Positions 9,137 through 21,738 are shown, counted from the first letter of the stretch. The stretch: DNA of 64,000 bases from CAZFLM01 sp964519955 (GCA_964519955.1 CAZFLM010000006.1:79245-143244), one strand, 5' to 3'. A program made the numbers and translations. The notes: generated from the sequence alone by a model not told the origin.

Positions 9137-10330
9137 ATGTCCAGGCTGCGTGCCGTAGCGATGTTGACCGCCGCCATCGCCGTTGTCGCGATCGCGGGCG
9201 GGTGCAAGCAGAAGAACTCGGACGGGGGCGTCGCCGGCCCGAGCGGAACGAAGGGGCGATCCGAGGTCCTCCTCGGCCAGTTCGCCTCGCTGACGGGTGG
9301 CACCGCCACCTTCGGCGAATCGCAGAACCGCGGCGTCACGCTCGCCGTCGAGCAGGCGAACGCCGGCGGCGGCGTGAACGGGAAGCAGATCAAGCTCGTC
9401 ACCGAGGACACCCAGAGCAAGCCGGACACTGCTCGCACCGTAGCGACGAAGCTCATCTCGCAGGACAAGGTGCTTGCCCTGGTTGGCGAGGTGGCGAGCA
9501 CCCGAACCATGGCCGCCGCGCCCATCGCCCAGGACGCCCACATCCCCATCGTCACCCCGTGCTCCACCAACCCCGCGGTAACCAAGCGGGGCGACTACGT
9601 GTTCCGCGCCTGCTTCACCGATGACTTCCAGGCCGCCGTGGCCGCGCACTTCGGCTTCGACCAGGGGTGGCGCAAGGCAGCCATCTTCACCGACATGCGC
9701 CAGGACTACAGCGTGGCGTTCGGCAGGGTCTTCAAGGCGGAGTTCGAGAAGCTGGGCGGCAAGGTGGTCAGCGAGCAGTCCTACCAGAGCCTCGATCAGG
9801 ACTTCAAGGCGCAGTTGACCACCATCAAGAGCGCATCGCCGGACTGCGTCCTGGTGCCAGGGTACTACAGCGAGGTGGGCACCATCGGCCGCCAGGCCCG
9901 CGAGATCGGCCTGAACGTGCCTCTCTTCGGCGGCGATGGCTGGGAGAGCCCCAAGCTCTACGAGAGCGCCCAGGGCGCCCTGGAGGGGTGCTTCTATACC
10001 AACCACTACTTCTCGGTCACGCTCAAGGAGCCGGCCACGCAGAAGTTCGTCGCTGACTACCAGGCCAAGTTCGGCGCCGCGCCCGATGCCATCGCCGCGC
10101 TCTCCTATGACACCACCAGGATCGTCATCGATGCCATGAAGAAGGCCAAGACGCTCGACGGCCCCGGCATCCGCGAGGCGCTCCTGCAGACTAAGGACTT
10201 CCCGGGCGTGGCTGGCAAGGTCACCTTCGACGCCAACCGCGACGCCCGCAAGTCCGCCATTGTCATGCAGATCAAGGGCAAGGACTTCGTCGTCTTCAAG
10301 TCCTACACGCCCGAGCAGATCGGCAAGTAA
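9137..10330 (+). CDS. livK: Branched-chain amino acid ABC transporter, substrate-binding lipoprotein
   Basis: Encodes 397 residues. The N-terminus is a lipoprotein signal (hydrophobic stretch, then lipobox IAGGC with Cys near residue 23), so it should be lipid-anchored outside the inner membrane. The body is a type I periplasmic binding fold (VLLGQFASLTGGTATFGESQNRGVTLAVEQANAGGG split over its first lobe, then KPDTARTVATKLI). GGAGCAGGAG precedes the ATG. Its stop overlaps the livH start (TAATG), and the order K-H-M-G-F is the standard liv cassette. Ligands in this family include leucine, isoleucine, valine and sometimes urea or amides; the ligand here is not determined. Confidence 0.93.
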   Translation: MSRLRAVAMLTAAIAVVAIAGGCKQKNSDGGVAGPSGTKGRSEVLLGQFASLTGGTATFGESQNRGVTLAVEQANAGGGVNGKQIKLVTEDTQSKPDTARTVATKLISQDKVLALVGEVASTRTMAAAPIAQDAHIPIVTPCSTNPAVTKRGDYVFRACFTDDFQAAVAAHFGFDQGWRKAAIFTDMRQDYSVAFGRVFKAEFEKLGGKVVSEQSYQSLDQDFKAQLTTIKSASPDCVLVPGYYSEVGTIGRQAREIGLNVPLFGGDGWESPKLYESAQGALEGCFYTNHYFSVTLKEPATQKFVADYQAKFGAAPDAIAALSYDTTRIVIDAMKKAKTLDGPGIREALLQTKDFPGVAGKVTFDANRDARKSAIVMQIKGKDFVVFKSYTPEQIGK

Positions 10331-11436
10331 TGCAGGCGTTCCTCCAGAACCTGGTATACGGCGTGCAGCTTGGCAGCCTGTACGCCCTCATTGCGCTCGG
10401 CTACACGATGGTCTATGGCGTCCTCCGCCTGATCAACTTCGCCCACGGCGACGTGTACATGGTCGGCGCGTATGTGGGCTACTACACGTGCACCAAGCTG
10501 CTGCCGTTCGCGGACCTGCAGGCGCATCCCGAAGCGGGCGGCGCGAACGTCGCGCTGGCCGTCGTCGCTCTGCTCTTCTCGATGGCCGTCTGCGCGATCC
10601 TCGGCGTTGTCATCGAGCGCTTCGCCTATCGCCCCCTGCGCAACGGCCTCAAGCACGGTGACGCCCACTTCTGGGGCTTCGCCATCGCGCTCCCCGTCGC
10701 CGCGCACTTCGGCGGCCTCGCGTCACTCCCCGGCGCGGCGGCGTTCGTGGTTGCCGGCCTCGCGTTCGGCTTCGCGCTCCGCCCGATCGTCGCCGCGATG
10801 GCACGGCGCATCAAGCTCAGCTCGTCGCGCCTCAACGCCCTCATCACGGCCATCGGCGTGTCCCTCATCCTGGAGAACGGCGGCCTGCTGGTCTTCGGCG
10901 CCAACCCCAGCTTCATCGGCAACGTCGTGCCGGAGCGTTCCTTCGTCCTGCCGGGCGGTGTCCGTCTCGGCAGCTCGCAGATGGCCATCCTCGCGGTCTC
11001 GCTGCTGCTGATGCTGGGACTGCGCTACATCGTCATGTACACCCGGCGCGGTAAGGCGATGCGGGCCATCTCGCACGACATCGAGGCCGCCAAGCTGATG
11101 GGCATCGATACCGACCGCGTGATCTCCTTCACGTTCGGCCTCGGCGCGTCGCTGGCAGGCGCAGGCGGCGCGATGGTGGCCATGCTGATGCACTTCAAGG
11201 TCACGCCGCTCTTCGGCCTGCAGCCCGGCATCAAGGCGTTCGTCGCGGCCGTTCTGGGTGGGGCGGGGAGCATCCCGGGCGCCGTCGTCGGTGGCCTCAT
11301 CATGGGCGTCGCGGAGAACATGGTGGCCGCCACGTACTCCTCGTACACCGACGCCATCGCGTTCTTCATCCTCGTGTTCATCCTGCTGCTCCGGCCCCGC
11401 GGCATCATGGGCTCCGCCGCCATGGAGAAGGTGTAG
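10330..11436 (+). CDS. livH: Branched-chain amino acid ABC permease LivH, with an extra hydrophobic insert
   Basis: Encodes 368 residues, overlapping livK by one base. The N-terminus GVQLGSLYALIALGYTMVYG and the core LITAIGVSLILENGG are hallmark LivH sequences. Typical LivH proteins have about 290-310 residues. This one has roughly 60 extra, mostly hydrophobic residues at 115-170, between the conserved RPLRNG and LNALITAIG blocks, enough for two additional membrane segments. The rest (TRRGKAMRAISHDIEAAKLMG, GSIPGAVVGGLIMG) is canonical. It forms the permease with LivM. Confidence 0.92.
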   Translation: MQAFLQNLVYGVQLGSLYALIALGYTMVYGVLRLINFAHGDVYMVGAYVGYYTCTKLLPFADLQAHPEAGGANVALAVVALLFSMAVCAILGVVIERFAYRPLRNGLKHGDAHFWGFAIALPVAAHFGGLASLPGAAAFVVAGLAFGFALRPIVAAMARRIKLSSSRLNALITAIGVSLILENGGLLVFGANPSFIGNVVPERSFVLPGGVRLGSSQMAILAVSLLLMLGLRYIVMYTRRGKAMRAISHDIEAAKLMGIDTDRVISFTFGLGASLAGAGGAMVAMLMHFKVTPLFGLQPGIKAFVAAVLGGAGSIPGAVVGGLIMGVAENMVAATYSSYTDAIAFFILVFILLLRPRGIMGSAAMEKV

Positions 11437-11438
11437 CC

Positions 11439-12479
11439 ATGGCGCGTTGGTGGACCATCCGGAGCGTCTCCGTCGTGGGGACCGTGGCGGCCGTCTTCCT
11501 AGTGAGCCGCCTCATCAAGGACAACATCGAGGACTACCCGGTCCGCGTGCTGGTGCTCTGCGGCATCTACATCGTGCTCGCGGTCAGCCTGAACCTGATC
11601 AACGGCATCACCGGCCAGTTCTCCATCGGGCATGGCGGCTTCTACGGAGTGGGGGCCTACTCCGGCGCCGCGTGGACCATGTTGGCGCAGCCCATCGTCG
11701 TGAAGTCCGCGCCCATCCTCACGCTCGGCACCCCACTCGGCGACACGCTGAACCTGTTCATCGCCATCGCCATCGGCATGGCCGCGGCGGCCGTCGCGGG
11801 GTTCGTCGTGGGACTGCCGTCGCTGCGCCTGCGCGGCGACTACCTCGCCATCGTCACGCTGGGCTTCGGCGAGATGATCCGCGTCGTGCTGACCAACATG
11901 GATGCGGTCGGCGGGGCGCGCGGGCTCTCGGGCATCCCGACGCTCACCGCGTCCGGCGGCCTGGAGGTCTTCTGGGTCTTCCTCTTCGCCATCGTCGTCG
12001 CCGCCATCACGCGCAACCTGGCGCAGTCGATCCACGGCATGACCTACCTGGCGGTTCGCGAGGACGAGATCGCCGCCGACGCGATGGGGGTCAACACCAC
12101 CCGCGTCAAGGTGACTGCGTTCACCATCGGAGCGGCGTTCGCGGGCGCCGCAGGCGCGCTCTACGCGCACTACAACAGCGGCATCGTGCCGGACGAGTTC
12201 GGCATGGACACCTCCATCATCATCACGACGATGGTGGTCCTCGGCGGAACAGGCAGCGTCACCGGCGCCGCCATCGCCGCCGTGCTGCTCTACGGCCTGC
12301 CGGAAGCCCTGCGCATCCCGCTCATCCGCGACTACCGGCTCGTCATCTTCTCCACGCTCCTCGTCGTGATGATGCTCACCCGCCCGCAGGGCATCTTCGG
12401 CCACCGCGAGTTCGGCTTCGAGACGCTGCGGGGCCTTCTGCGGCGGCGTAAGGCAGCCGACACGGGAGGCGCCCCGTGA
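11439..12479 (+). CDS. livM: Branched-chain amino acid ABC permease LivM
   Basis: Encodes 346 residues and starts two bases after livH. Core motifs are VSLNLINGITGQFSIGHGGF, LRLRGDYLAIVTLGFGEMIR, GARGLSGIP and the EAA-like loop REDEIAADAMGVNTTRVKV. These define LivM, the second inner-membrane subunit of the transporter. About eight to nine transmembrane helices are visible. Its stop overlaps the livG start (GTGA). Confidence 0.94.
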   Translation: MARWWTIRSVSVVGTVAAVFLVSRLIKDNIEDYPVRVLVLCGIYIVLAVSLNLINGITGQFSIGHGGFYGVGAYSGAAWTMLAQPIVVKSAPILTLGTPLGDTLNLFIAIAIGMAAAAVAGFVVGLPSLRLRGDYLAIVTLGFGEMIRVVLTNMDAVGGARGLSGIPTLTASGGLEVFWVFLFAIVVAAITRNLAQSIHGMTYLAVREDEIAADAMGVNTTRVKVTAFTIGAAFAGAAGALYAHYNSGIVPDEFGMDTSIIITTMVVLGGTGSVTGAAIAAVLLYGLPEALRIPLIRDYRLVIFSTLLVVMMLTRPQGIFGHREFGFETLRGLLRRRKAADTGGAP

Positions 12480-13252
12480 GCGTGCTCCTCGAAGTCCAGG
12501 GCGTCACCAAGAGGTTCGGCGGGCTCGCGGCATGCAGCGGCGTGAACCTGCGCATCGATCGGGGCGAGCTGGTGGGCCTCATCGGGCCGAATGGCGCGGG
12601 CAAGACGACCGTGTTCAACCTGCTGACCGGCGTCTATGAGCCTACCGAGGGGACCGTCATGTTCGCGGGGACGCGGCTCAACGGCCTGAGGCCGTACCGC
12701 GTGACCGCGCTCGGCATCGCACGCACGTTCCAGAACATCCGCCTCTTCCGCGACCTGTCGGTGGTGAACAACGTCAAGGTGGCCATCAACCTGCGCAGCA
12801 AGACAGGGCTGTTCAGCGCCCTGTTCCGCTCGCGAGGCCAGCAGCTTGACGATCAGCGCCTCGACACCCTCGCGCGCGACCTGCTGGCCAAGCTGAACCT
12901 CGATCAGGTCGCCGATGTGCGCGCCGGGCAGTTGCCGTACGGCATGCAGCGGCGCCTGGAGATCGCGCGCGCGCTCGCGACCGGGCCGAGGCTGCTGCTG
13001 CTGGACGAACCCGCCGCCGGGATGAACCCGCAGGAGAAGGTGGACCTGATGGAGCTGATCCGGTCCATCAAGGCGGAGTTCGACCTCACCGTGCTGCTCA
13101 TTGAGCACGACATGCGCGTTGTCATGGGCATCTGCGAGCGCATCTACGTGCTGGAGTACGGCGAGATCATCGCATCGGGCGCGCCCGAGGCGATACGCAG
13201 AGATCCGAAGGTCATCGCGGCCTATCTTGGGGAGGAAGCCACTTCCACGTAG
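12476..13252 (+). CDS. livG: Branched-chain amino acid ABC ATPase LivG
   Basis: Encodes 258 residues from a GTG that overlaps the livM stop (GTGA, 12476-12479), so translation is probably coupled. It has Walker A GPNGAGKTT, the LivG-type region TFQNIRLFRDLSVVNNVKVA, signature LPYGMQRRLEIARAL and Walker B LLLLDEPAAGMNP, with ERIYVLEYGEIIASG after it. It pairs with LivF to power uptake. A repeat-filled 149-base spacer, rather than a tight junction, separates it from livF. Confidence 0.95.
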   Translation: MSVLLEVQGVTKRFGGLAACSGVNLRIDRGELVGLIGPNGAGKTTVFNLLTGVYEPTEGTVMFAGTRLNGLRPYRVTALGIARTFQNIRLFRDLSVVNNVKVAINLRSKTGLFSALFRSRGQQLDDQRLDTLARDLLAKLNLDQVADVRAGQLPYGMQRRLEIARALATGPRLLLLDEPAAGMNPQEKVDLMELIRSIKAEFDLTVLLIEHDMRVVMGICERIYVLEYGEIIASGAPEAIRRDPKVIAAYLGEEATST

Positions 13253-13254
13253 GA

Positions 13255-13400
13255 CGGGGCCTCCGTGCCCCGCCGGGCAGACCACCGTAGCCCGGACGGT
13301 GCACGAGCGCTGAGGTGGGGCGGGCGTCCCTGCCCGCCCAGTACAACTCACGAACAGATCGGGGTAGGGCGGGGACGCCGCGCCCCGCCGGAACATTCAC
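13255..13400. repeat. Dispersed GC-rich palindromic repeats inside the liv operon
   Basis: Three consecutive repeat modules fill the livG-livF spacer: ACGGGGCCTCCGTGCCCCG, then TGCACGAGCGCTG with GGCGGGCGTCCCTGCCCGCC, then GGCGGGGACGCCGCGCCCCG. Each can form a strong hairpin. They begin two bases after the livG stop codon and end just before the livF start. Confidence 0.8.
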
Positions 13401-13401
13401 C

Positions 13402-14109
<708 letters not shown>

Positions 14110-14118
14110 GGGGCCGCC

Positions 14119-14928
14119 ATGTCCGACCGCCTCCGCGATCTCGGCCTGGCCCTGCTCGGGCTCGCACTCCTCAACAGCGCGGCGAGGGTCCGCTCCGAGC
14201 AGTCGCTCCGCCACCACTTGCGCGACCAGATCCGCGGCGGGCAGGTCCGGGTGCGCGTCGCGTCGAGCGGCCTCTACGGCATGCTGGTGGGCAAGGCAGC
14301 CCTCGCGCGGGTCACCGGCAGCGGGTGTACGCTGGACGACGTGCCGCTGGAAGCGCGGCCGGGTGGGGGAATGCGGGCGGAGGTGCGAGCCGTGCAGATC
14401 GACCTGCGCGACCTGGTGTTTCGGGGCCTTCCGCTCCGCCGCATGACCGTCGACGTGCCCTACGTGTCGATGGACCTGGGCCATGTGATCTTCCACGACC
14501 GCATCGTCGTGCGCCGCGCGGGCGTGGGGCGCGCATCGTTCCGCGTCGGCGCCGCCGCCATCGAGGACTTCGCCCGCAAGCGCTACCCCGCCCTCCGCGG
14601 CGTGTCCGTCGAGCTGCAGGACGGCAGCGCCACGCTCTCCGCCAAGCTGCCGGTGTTGGGCGTCGAGCGAGCCGTCGTGATCCGTGGCGGCCTCGGCATC
14701 GTCGATGGTCGGCAGGTAGTCCTCCGCGACCCCGATATCAGGCTCGACGGCAAACCCATGCAGCCCGGCCTCCGTTCCGCTCTCCTGACCGCCCTCGGCC
14801 CTCTCCTCGACGTCGAGCGCGACCTGCATCTCGGCGAGATGCTCGAGCTGGATACGGTGAAGGTGCTGCACGACGAGGTGCTCATCGAGGGGCGCGCCAC
14901 CGTCCCCGTGGCCCCGCCTCCCTCCTAG
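14119..14928 (+). CDS. DUF2993/LmeA-like lipid-binding protein
   Basis: Encodes 269 residues, nine bases after livF. A short N-terminal hydrophobic stretch (LGLALLGLALLNSA) could be a signal anchor. The rest alternates beta-type segments such as VRVRVASSGLYGMLVGK, VQIDLRDLVFRGLPLRRM, VSVELQDGSATLSAKLPVL and VLRDPDIRLDGKPMQP, a pattern like the DUF2993/LmeA family of phospholipid-binding envelope proteins. The assignment rests on overall pattern, not on a unique motif. Its TAG stop is the first part of a dispersed repeat. Confidence 0.6.
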   Translation: MSDRLRDLGLALLGLALLNSAARVRSEQSLRHHLRDQIRGGQVRVRVASSGLYGMLVGKAALARVTGSGCTLDDVPLEARPGGGMRAEVRAVQIDLRDLVFRGLPLRRMTVDVPYVSMDLGHVIFHDRIVVRRAGVGRASFRVGAAAIEDFARKRYPALRGVSVELQDGSATLSAKLPVLGVERAVVIRGGLGIVDGRQVVLRDPDIRLDGKPMQPGLRSALLTALGPLLDVERDLHLGEMLELDTVKVLHDEVLIEGRATVPVAPPPS

Positions 14929-15000
14929 CCTGGATCATGCACGAGTGCAGTGGTGGGATGGGCCTCCGTGCCCGTCCAGTGCCACTCATGAATAGGTCAG
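14925..15000. repeat. CTAG-starting dispersed repeat at the DUF2993 stop codon
   Basis: From CTAG at 14925 (TAG is the gene's stop), 39 bases are identical to 26094-26132, where CTAG again contains the stop of an unrelated gene. It continues with CCTCCGTGCCCGTCCAG. The rest of the spacer to 15219 carries further degenerate pieces (for example GTGCCCGTCCGGTGCAGCC at 15068-15086) and no gene. Confidence 0.85.
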
Positions 15001-15219
15001 GCTAGCCTCCCTTACGGCACGAACGTCGCGGCGCGATTGGCCGGCGCCTGCCCCGAGCCCGGCGAACGTGCCCGTCCGGTGCAGCCTACCAGCAACCAGG
15101 CCAGCACATCCAACCCGCGTTCACCTGCAGCCTGACCGTCCCCATGCCGATAAGTCATTGGGTGCGCCTGGGCCTGGCTGGTCCTCCTGGGTGCCTGGTG
15201 CGCGCCAACCTCAGGGCAG

Positions 15220-18200
15220 GTGGGCGTTCCCTTGCTTCGGACCTCGTACCGTTGTCACTTCGTCGCGCCGATGCTGGCGGCGAGCCTTCTCGTCGCAGGC
15301 ATCGGCGTCGCTTGGGTGCGCGAGGCCGGCCGCGCGGACTTCGAACGGCGTGGGCTGATTCGGGCCCACCGGGCCGCGTCCGCTCTCGCCGACGCCGCCG
15401 GCGTGCTCCACGACGAGGCGGAACTGGCTCGGTACCTCGTGCGCGTCCCACCCTCGACAGTGACAGAGGTCGCGGTCGTGTGTGATGCGCGGCAGCGCAT
15501 CATCGCCGCAACTGCACCCCGCTGGCTGGGCCTGCAGCTTGCCGACAGCCGGCTGCGCGGCATGGGGCCGATCGTGCGGAGCGTCGCGGCCGGCCGCCAG
15601 ACCGCTGAGGCTCAGTGTGACGGGGTCTGCTTCGCCTCGATGCGGCGGGCGACGCTCGGCGGTCCGGCCGGACCGCCCCTCATTGTCGCGGTTGTCATCA
15701 ACCAGAGCGATGAGGCCGCCGCCCAGTTGCGCAGCAGTATGCGCGGCGCGGCGCTTCACGGAGTGCTGACGTTGGTGCTCGTGGCCGGCGCCTGCCTCCT
15801 CCTCCACTTCTATGTCGCTCGGCCACTGCGCAGCATCGCCGCCACGGTTGCTGCCCGAGCCGGCGGCGATACCGCGTGCCGCGCCCCAGTCTCCGGCAGT
15901 TGCGAGATGGCCACGCTGGCGACGGGCCTGAACTCGATGCTGGATGCCCTGGACGACGCGGCCAGGACTGCCGACGAGAGGGACGCTCGGCTGAGGGCGA
16001 TGGGCGATGCGTCGCCGGCCGGTCTGCTGGTCCTCGACCTCGACGCGCGCGCGCGGTATGCCAACGCCGCCATCGAGGGCATCAGCGGCGCCGCTGCGAG
16101 CGAGCTGATGGGCCGCAAGTGGCTGGAGCGCCTCGACCGCGATAGCATGCGCGAGTTGATGCTCGCCTGGCGCGCGATAGGCCCTGGGAGCCTGCCCGTC
16201 CAGCGCGACCTCTGCATCGTACGTCCATCTGGCGAGCGCCGGTGGGCGAGCGTGAAGGCCGCACCGATGGAGTCCGGCGGCGTTCTCACCGGCTACGTGA
16301 TCGCGGTCGACGACATCACCGAGCAGAAGCTGGCCGCCGACGCGCTGCGCGAGAGCGAGGAGCGGCTCCGCGCCGTGATGGAGGCGAGCCCCGAGATCAT
16401 CCTGGTCCACGACCTGGAGCACCGGTACACCTACGCCAACCGGGCGGGACTGGACTACGTCGGGCTACCTGCGGACCAGGTGTTCGGTCAGACAATATCG
16501 CAAGTGAACGCAGACCGGCCCACGACGCGAGACTCCGCCAACGCCATGGTGGCGCGCGTCGTCACGACCGGCCAACCGATCTCCAGCGTGTGGTGCGATC
16601 GGACCCTCGCAATCCCTCGCTGGTTCGATACCACCATCGCGCCCATCCGCGGCGCACGCGGCGGCGTCGAGGGCGTCGTCGCCATCCTGCGGGACATAAC
16701 CGAGCAGCGCGAGGCGCACCGGGCGCTGCGGGCCGCCCTCGAGCGCGCCGAGGAGTTGAGCCGCATCTTCGAGATCGCCGCCGAGATGGTCTGCGTCGCC
16801 GATCCCGACGGCCGCCTGAGGCTCGTCAATACTGCCTGGAGCGAGACGCTGGGCTGGTCCGCCGAGGATCTGCTCGGCACCTACGTGACCCACCTGTTCC
16901 ATCCCGACGACGCAGAGAAGGTCCGTTATCTCCTGCTGAGCATGCCCCGCTCCATACGCGATGTCGTGGACCTAGAGGTGCGCTGCAGACGACGCGACGG
17001 CTCCTACCGCTGGCTCTCGTGGAGTGCCGTCCTCAACGCCGAGACCGGCCTCCTGTACGCGGTGGCGCGCGACATATCGGAGCGGAAGCGAGGCGAGGAG
17101 CTGTTGGCCGCTGCCAACGCTGATCTGGAGAGCGCGATGCTCGCCGCGCGGGAGATGGCGGTCGCGGCCGAGGCGGCCAGTCGGGCGAAATCGCAGTTCC
17201 TGGCCAACATGAGCCACGAGATCCGCACTCCACTGAACGGCGTCATCGGCATGGCCAGTCTGCTCCTGGACGGCGCCCTCGATCCGGCTCAGCGCGAGTG
17301 CGCGCTGACGATCAAGAACAGCGCCGATTCGCTGTTGGGCCTGCTCAACGACATCCTCGACTTCTCCAAGATCGAGGCCGGACGCCTGGAGCTTGAGGAG
17401 ACCGACATCGATCTTGGCGCGATGCTGGAGGACGTTGCCGGCCTGCTGGCCTCGCGCGCGCACGCCAAGGGCCTGGTCATCGGGTGCGACATCTGGCAGC
17501 CTCTGCCCGCGCTCCTGAGCGGCGATCCGGTGCGCATCCGCCAGATCGTGACCAATCTCGCCGGGAATGCCGTCAAGTTCACCGACCGTGGCGAGGTGAT
17601 CCTGTCGGCGGCGGTGGCAGAAGAGCACGACGACGTCGTGCGCGTGGTGCTGTCGGTGCGCGACACGGGCATCGGCATTCCGCCGGACAAGCACGCTGCG
17701 GTCTTCGACAGCTTCACTCAGGCAGACAGCAGCACGACCAGGCGGTACGGAGGCACCGGGCTCGGGCTCGCCATCAGCGCACGGCTTGTCGCGCTGATGG
17801 GCGGGACGATCGAGATGGACAGCGACGTCGGGCGCGGTACCGAGTTCAGGGTGTACCTGCCGCTCAAGCGCGCCGCATCGTCACGCCTTGCCGGGGCCGA
17901 CCGCGAGCCGCTGGAAGCACGGGTGCTCATTGCCGCTCCGCGTGAGGTGAGCCGCCGCATCCTGTGCGACAAGGTGCGGGCCCTCGGAGGCGAGGCGGAA
18001 GCGGCCCAGACCGGCGACGAAGCCCTGTCCATGCTGCTCCTCTCGCTGGAGAGCCGGCCGTTCGACGCACTGATCCTGGACGTCGAGATCGCCGACATGA
18101 GTTGCGATGGCCTCGCGGCGGCAGTCTGGGCGAACGAGGGGCTCGCGCCTCTGCCCATCGTGCTGCTCGCGTCGGTGGCGCCAACAGGCGGAACCAGCAA

Positions 18201-19092
18201 CCTGGCGGCACGTGGGTACTCGGGCCTCCTCACCAGGCCTGTCCGGCGGGCTCAGCTCCGAGACGTGCTGGCGGAGGCGCTCGGCGAGGCGGCCCCATCG
18301 GCGCCAAGCAGCGTGGCGCGGGCGCCCCGCACGGCGGGCCTGCGCGTGCTGGTGGCCGAGGATCACGCGGTGAACCAGATCGTGGCCACCCGGATGCTGA
18401 GCCGGCTAGGCTGCAATGCCAGGATCGTCGACGGTGGTCAGGCGGCGCTGGACGCCTTGTCCACGGACACGTTCGATGTCGTTCTGATGGACTGCCAGAT
18501 GCCGGGGATGGACGGCTACGAGGCCACGCGCCTCCTCAGGGAGAGGGAGCGCGACGGCGGCCGGCGCACGCCGGTGATCGCGATGACGGCTAACGCGATG
18601 CAGGGCGACCGTGAAGTGTGCCTGACAGCCGGTATGGATGATTACATCGCAAAGCCTGTAAGGATGGAGGAGCTTGCCGCTATGCTTGAGCAGTGGTCCG
18701 GCCAGAGCGCCGGCATCGGTACCAGTGGAGACACAGTCGGCGCCCAGCCGCCGGTCTTCGACCCGAACGTCCTGAGGGACATCGTGGGCGATGACGAGGA
18801 CTTCGTGCAGGAGGTCCTCGCCGAGTTCGCCTCGGCGTCGCCCGAGCAGATCGCGGACATCGAGCGCTCTTTCGAGGCGGGGCCGGACGCGCTGATGCGC
18901 GCCGCCCACGCCCTCAAGGGCGCCTGCCGCAGCATCGGCGCGTGGCAGTTGGCCGAGGCCTGCGCGGGCCTGGAGCGTGAGGGGCGCGCAGGCAATGTCC
19001 CCGAGGGGCCGGAGTTGATGCAAGCCGTGCGCGAAGCCTACGCCGCCCTCTCGTCCTTCATCGACGGCAGGCTCGCCAAGGCCGCCGCATAG
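15220..19092 (+). CDS. Hybrid sensor histidine kinase (3 PAS, HK, 2 receivers, HPt)
   Basis: Encodes 1290 residues from a GTG at 15220. Order: membrane helix at about 10-30, sensor loop, second helix at about 185-205 and HAMP; three PAS domains (about 256-375, 385-500 and 512-630); HisKA with H-box SHEIRTPLNG (His666); ATPase domain with N-box NLAGNAVKF, DTGIGIPP and GGTGLGLAIS. A first receiver (about 900-1015) keeps Asp954 but has IAAPR where the acidic pair belongs and Arg for the usual Lys, so it is probably degenerate. The second receiver is intact (Glu1047, Asp1048, Asp1091 in LMDCQMPGMDG). An HPt domain ends the protein (His1230, AHALKGACRSIG). An output regulator is not adjacent. A terminator hairpin follows. 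Confidence 0.93.
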   Translation: MGVPLLRTSYRCHFVAPMLAASLLVAGIGVAWVREAGRADFERRGLIRAHRAASALADAAGVLHDEAELARYLVRVPPSTVTEVAVVCDARQRIIAATAPRWLGLQLADSRLRGMGPIVRSVAAGRQTAEAQCDGVCFASMRRATLGGPAGPPLIVAVVINQSDEAAAQLRSSMRGAALHGVLTLVLVAGACLLLHFYVARPLRSIAATVAARAGGDTACRAPVSGSCEMATLATGLNSMLDALDDAARTADERDARLRAMGDASPAGLLVLDLDARARYANAAIEGISGAAASELMGRKWLERLDRDSMRELMLAWRAIGPGSLPVQRDLCIVRPSGERRWASVKAAPMESGGVLTGYVIAVDDITEQKLAADALRESEERLRAVMEASPEIILVHDLEHRYTYANRAGLDYVGLPADQVFGQTISQVNADRPTTRDSANAMVARVVTTGQPISSVWCDRTLAIPRWFDTTIAPIRGARGGVEGVVAILRDITEQREAHRALRAALERAEELSRIFEIAAEMVCVADPDGRLRLVNTAWSETLGWSAEDLLGTYVTHLFHPDDAEKVRYLLLSMPRSIRDVVDLEVRCRRRDGSYRWLSWSAVLNAETGLLYAVARDISERKRGEELLAAANADLESAMLAAREMAVAAEAASRAKSQFLANMSHEIRTPLNGVIGMASLLLDGALDPAQRECALTIKNSADSLLGLLNDILDFSKIEAGRLELEETDIDLGAMLEDVAGLLASRAHAKGLVIGCDIWQPLPALLSGDPVRIRQIVTNLAGNAVKFTDRGEVILSAAVAEEHDDVVRVVLSVRDTGIGIPPDKHAAVFDSFTQADSSTTRRYGGTGLGLAISARLVALMGGTIEMDSDVGRGTEFRVYLPLKRAASSRLAGADREPLEARVLIAAPREVSRRILCDKVRALGGEAEAAQTGDEALSMLLLSLESRPFDALILDVEIADMSCDGLAAAVWANEGLAPLPIVLLASVAPTGGTSNLAARGYSGLLTRPVRRAQLRDVLAEALGEAAPSAPSSVARAPRTAGLRVLVAEDHAVNQIVATRMLSRLGCNARIVDGGQAALDALSTDTFDVVLMDCQMPGMDGYEATRLLRERERDGGRRTPVIAMTANAMQGDREVCLTAGMDDYIAKPVRMEELAAMLEQWSGQSAGIGTSGDTVGAQPPVFDPNVLRDIVGDDEDFVQEVLAEFASASPEQIADIERSFEAGPDALMRAAHALKGACRSIGAWQLAEACAGLEREGRAGNVPEGPELMQAVREAYAALSSFIDGRLAKAAA

Positions 19093-19104
19093 ACGCCGTA
19101 CCAA

Positions 19105-19150
19105 ACGAGGGGCCGCGCGCCTGCCTGAAGGCAAGCGCACGGCCCCTCGT
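19105..19150 (+). terminator. Hairpin terminator after the hybrid kinase
   Basis: An extended stem: ACGAGGGGCCG with CGGCCCCTCGT, continued by GCGC/GCGC and TGCCT/AGGCA. There is no U-tract, so it may be Rho-assisted or bidirectional, serving the convergent E1 gene too. Confidence 0.65.
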
Positions 19151-19164
19151 GTTCGCTCCAAGTA

Positions 19165-19233
19165 GTGGTAGGGCGGGCGTCTGCCCGCCCAGTAGCACCT
19201 GTCCTGGTAGGGCGGGCGTCCCTGCCCGCCCAG
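19165..19233. repeat. Two copies of the GGGCGGGCGT..GCCCGCCC palindromic repeat
   Basis: Two hairpin-forming copies (19165-19191 and 19205-19233), each with arms GGGCGGGC/GCCCGCCC, lie between the convergent kinase and E1 genes. Confidence 0.8.
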
Positions 19234-19242
19234 CACGCCCTG

Positions 19243-21738
<2,496 letters not shown>

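Noticed and set aside
11499..12404. A 301-codon minus-strand frame opposite livM
   Set aside because: Shadow of livM, low-complexity acidic/basic protein, no family.
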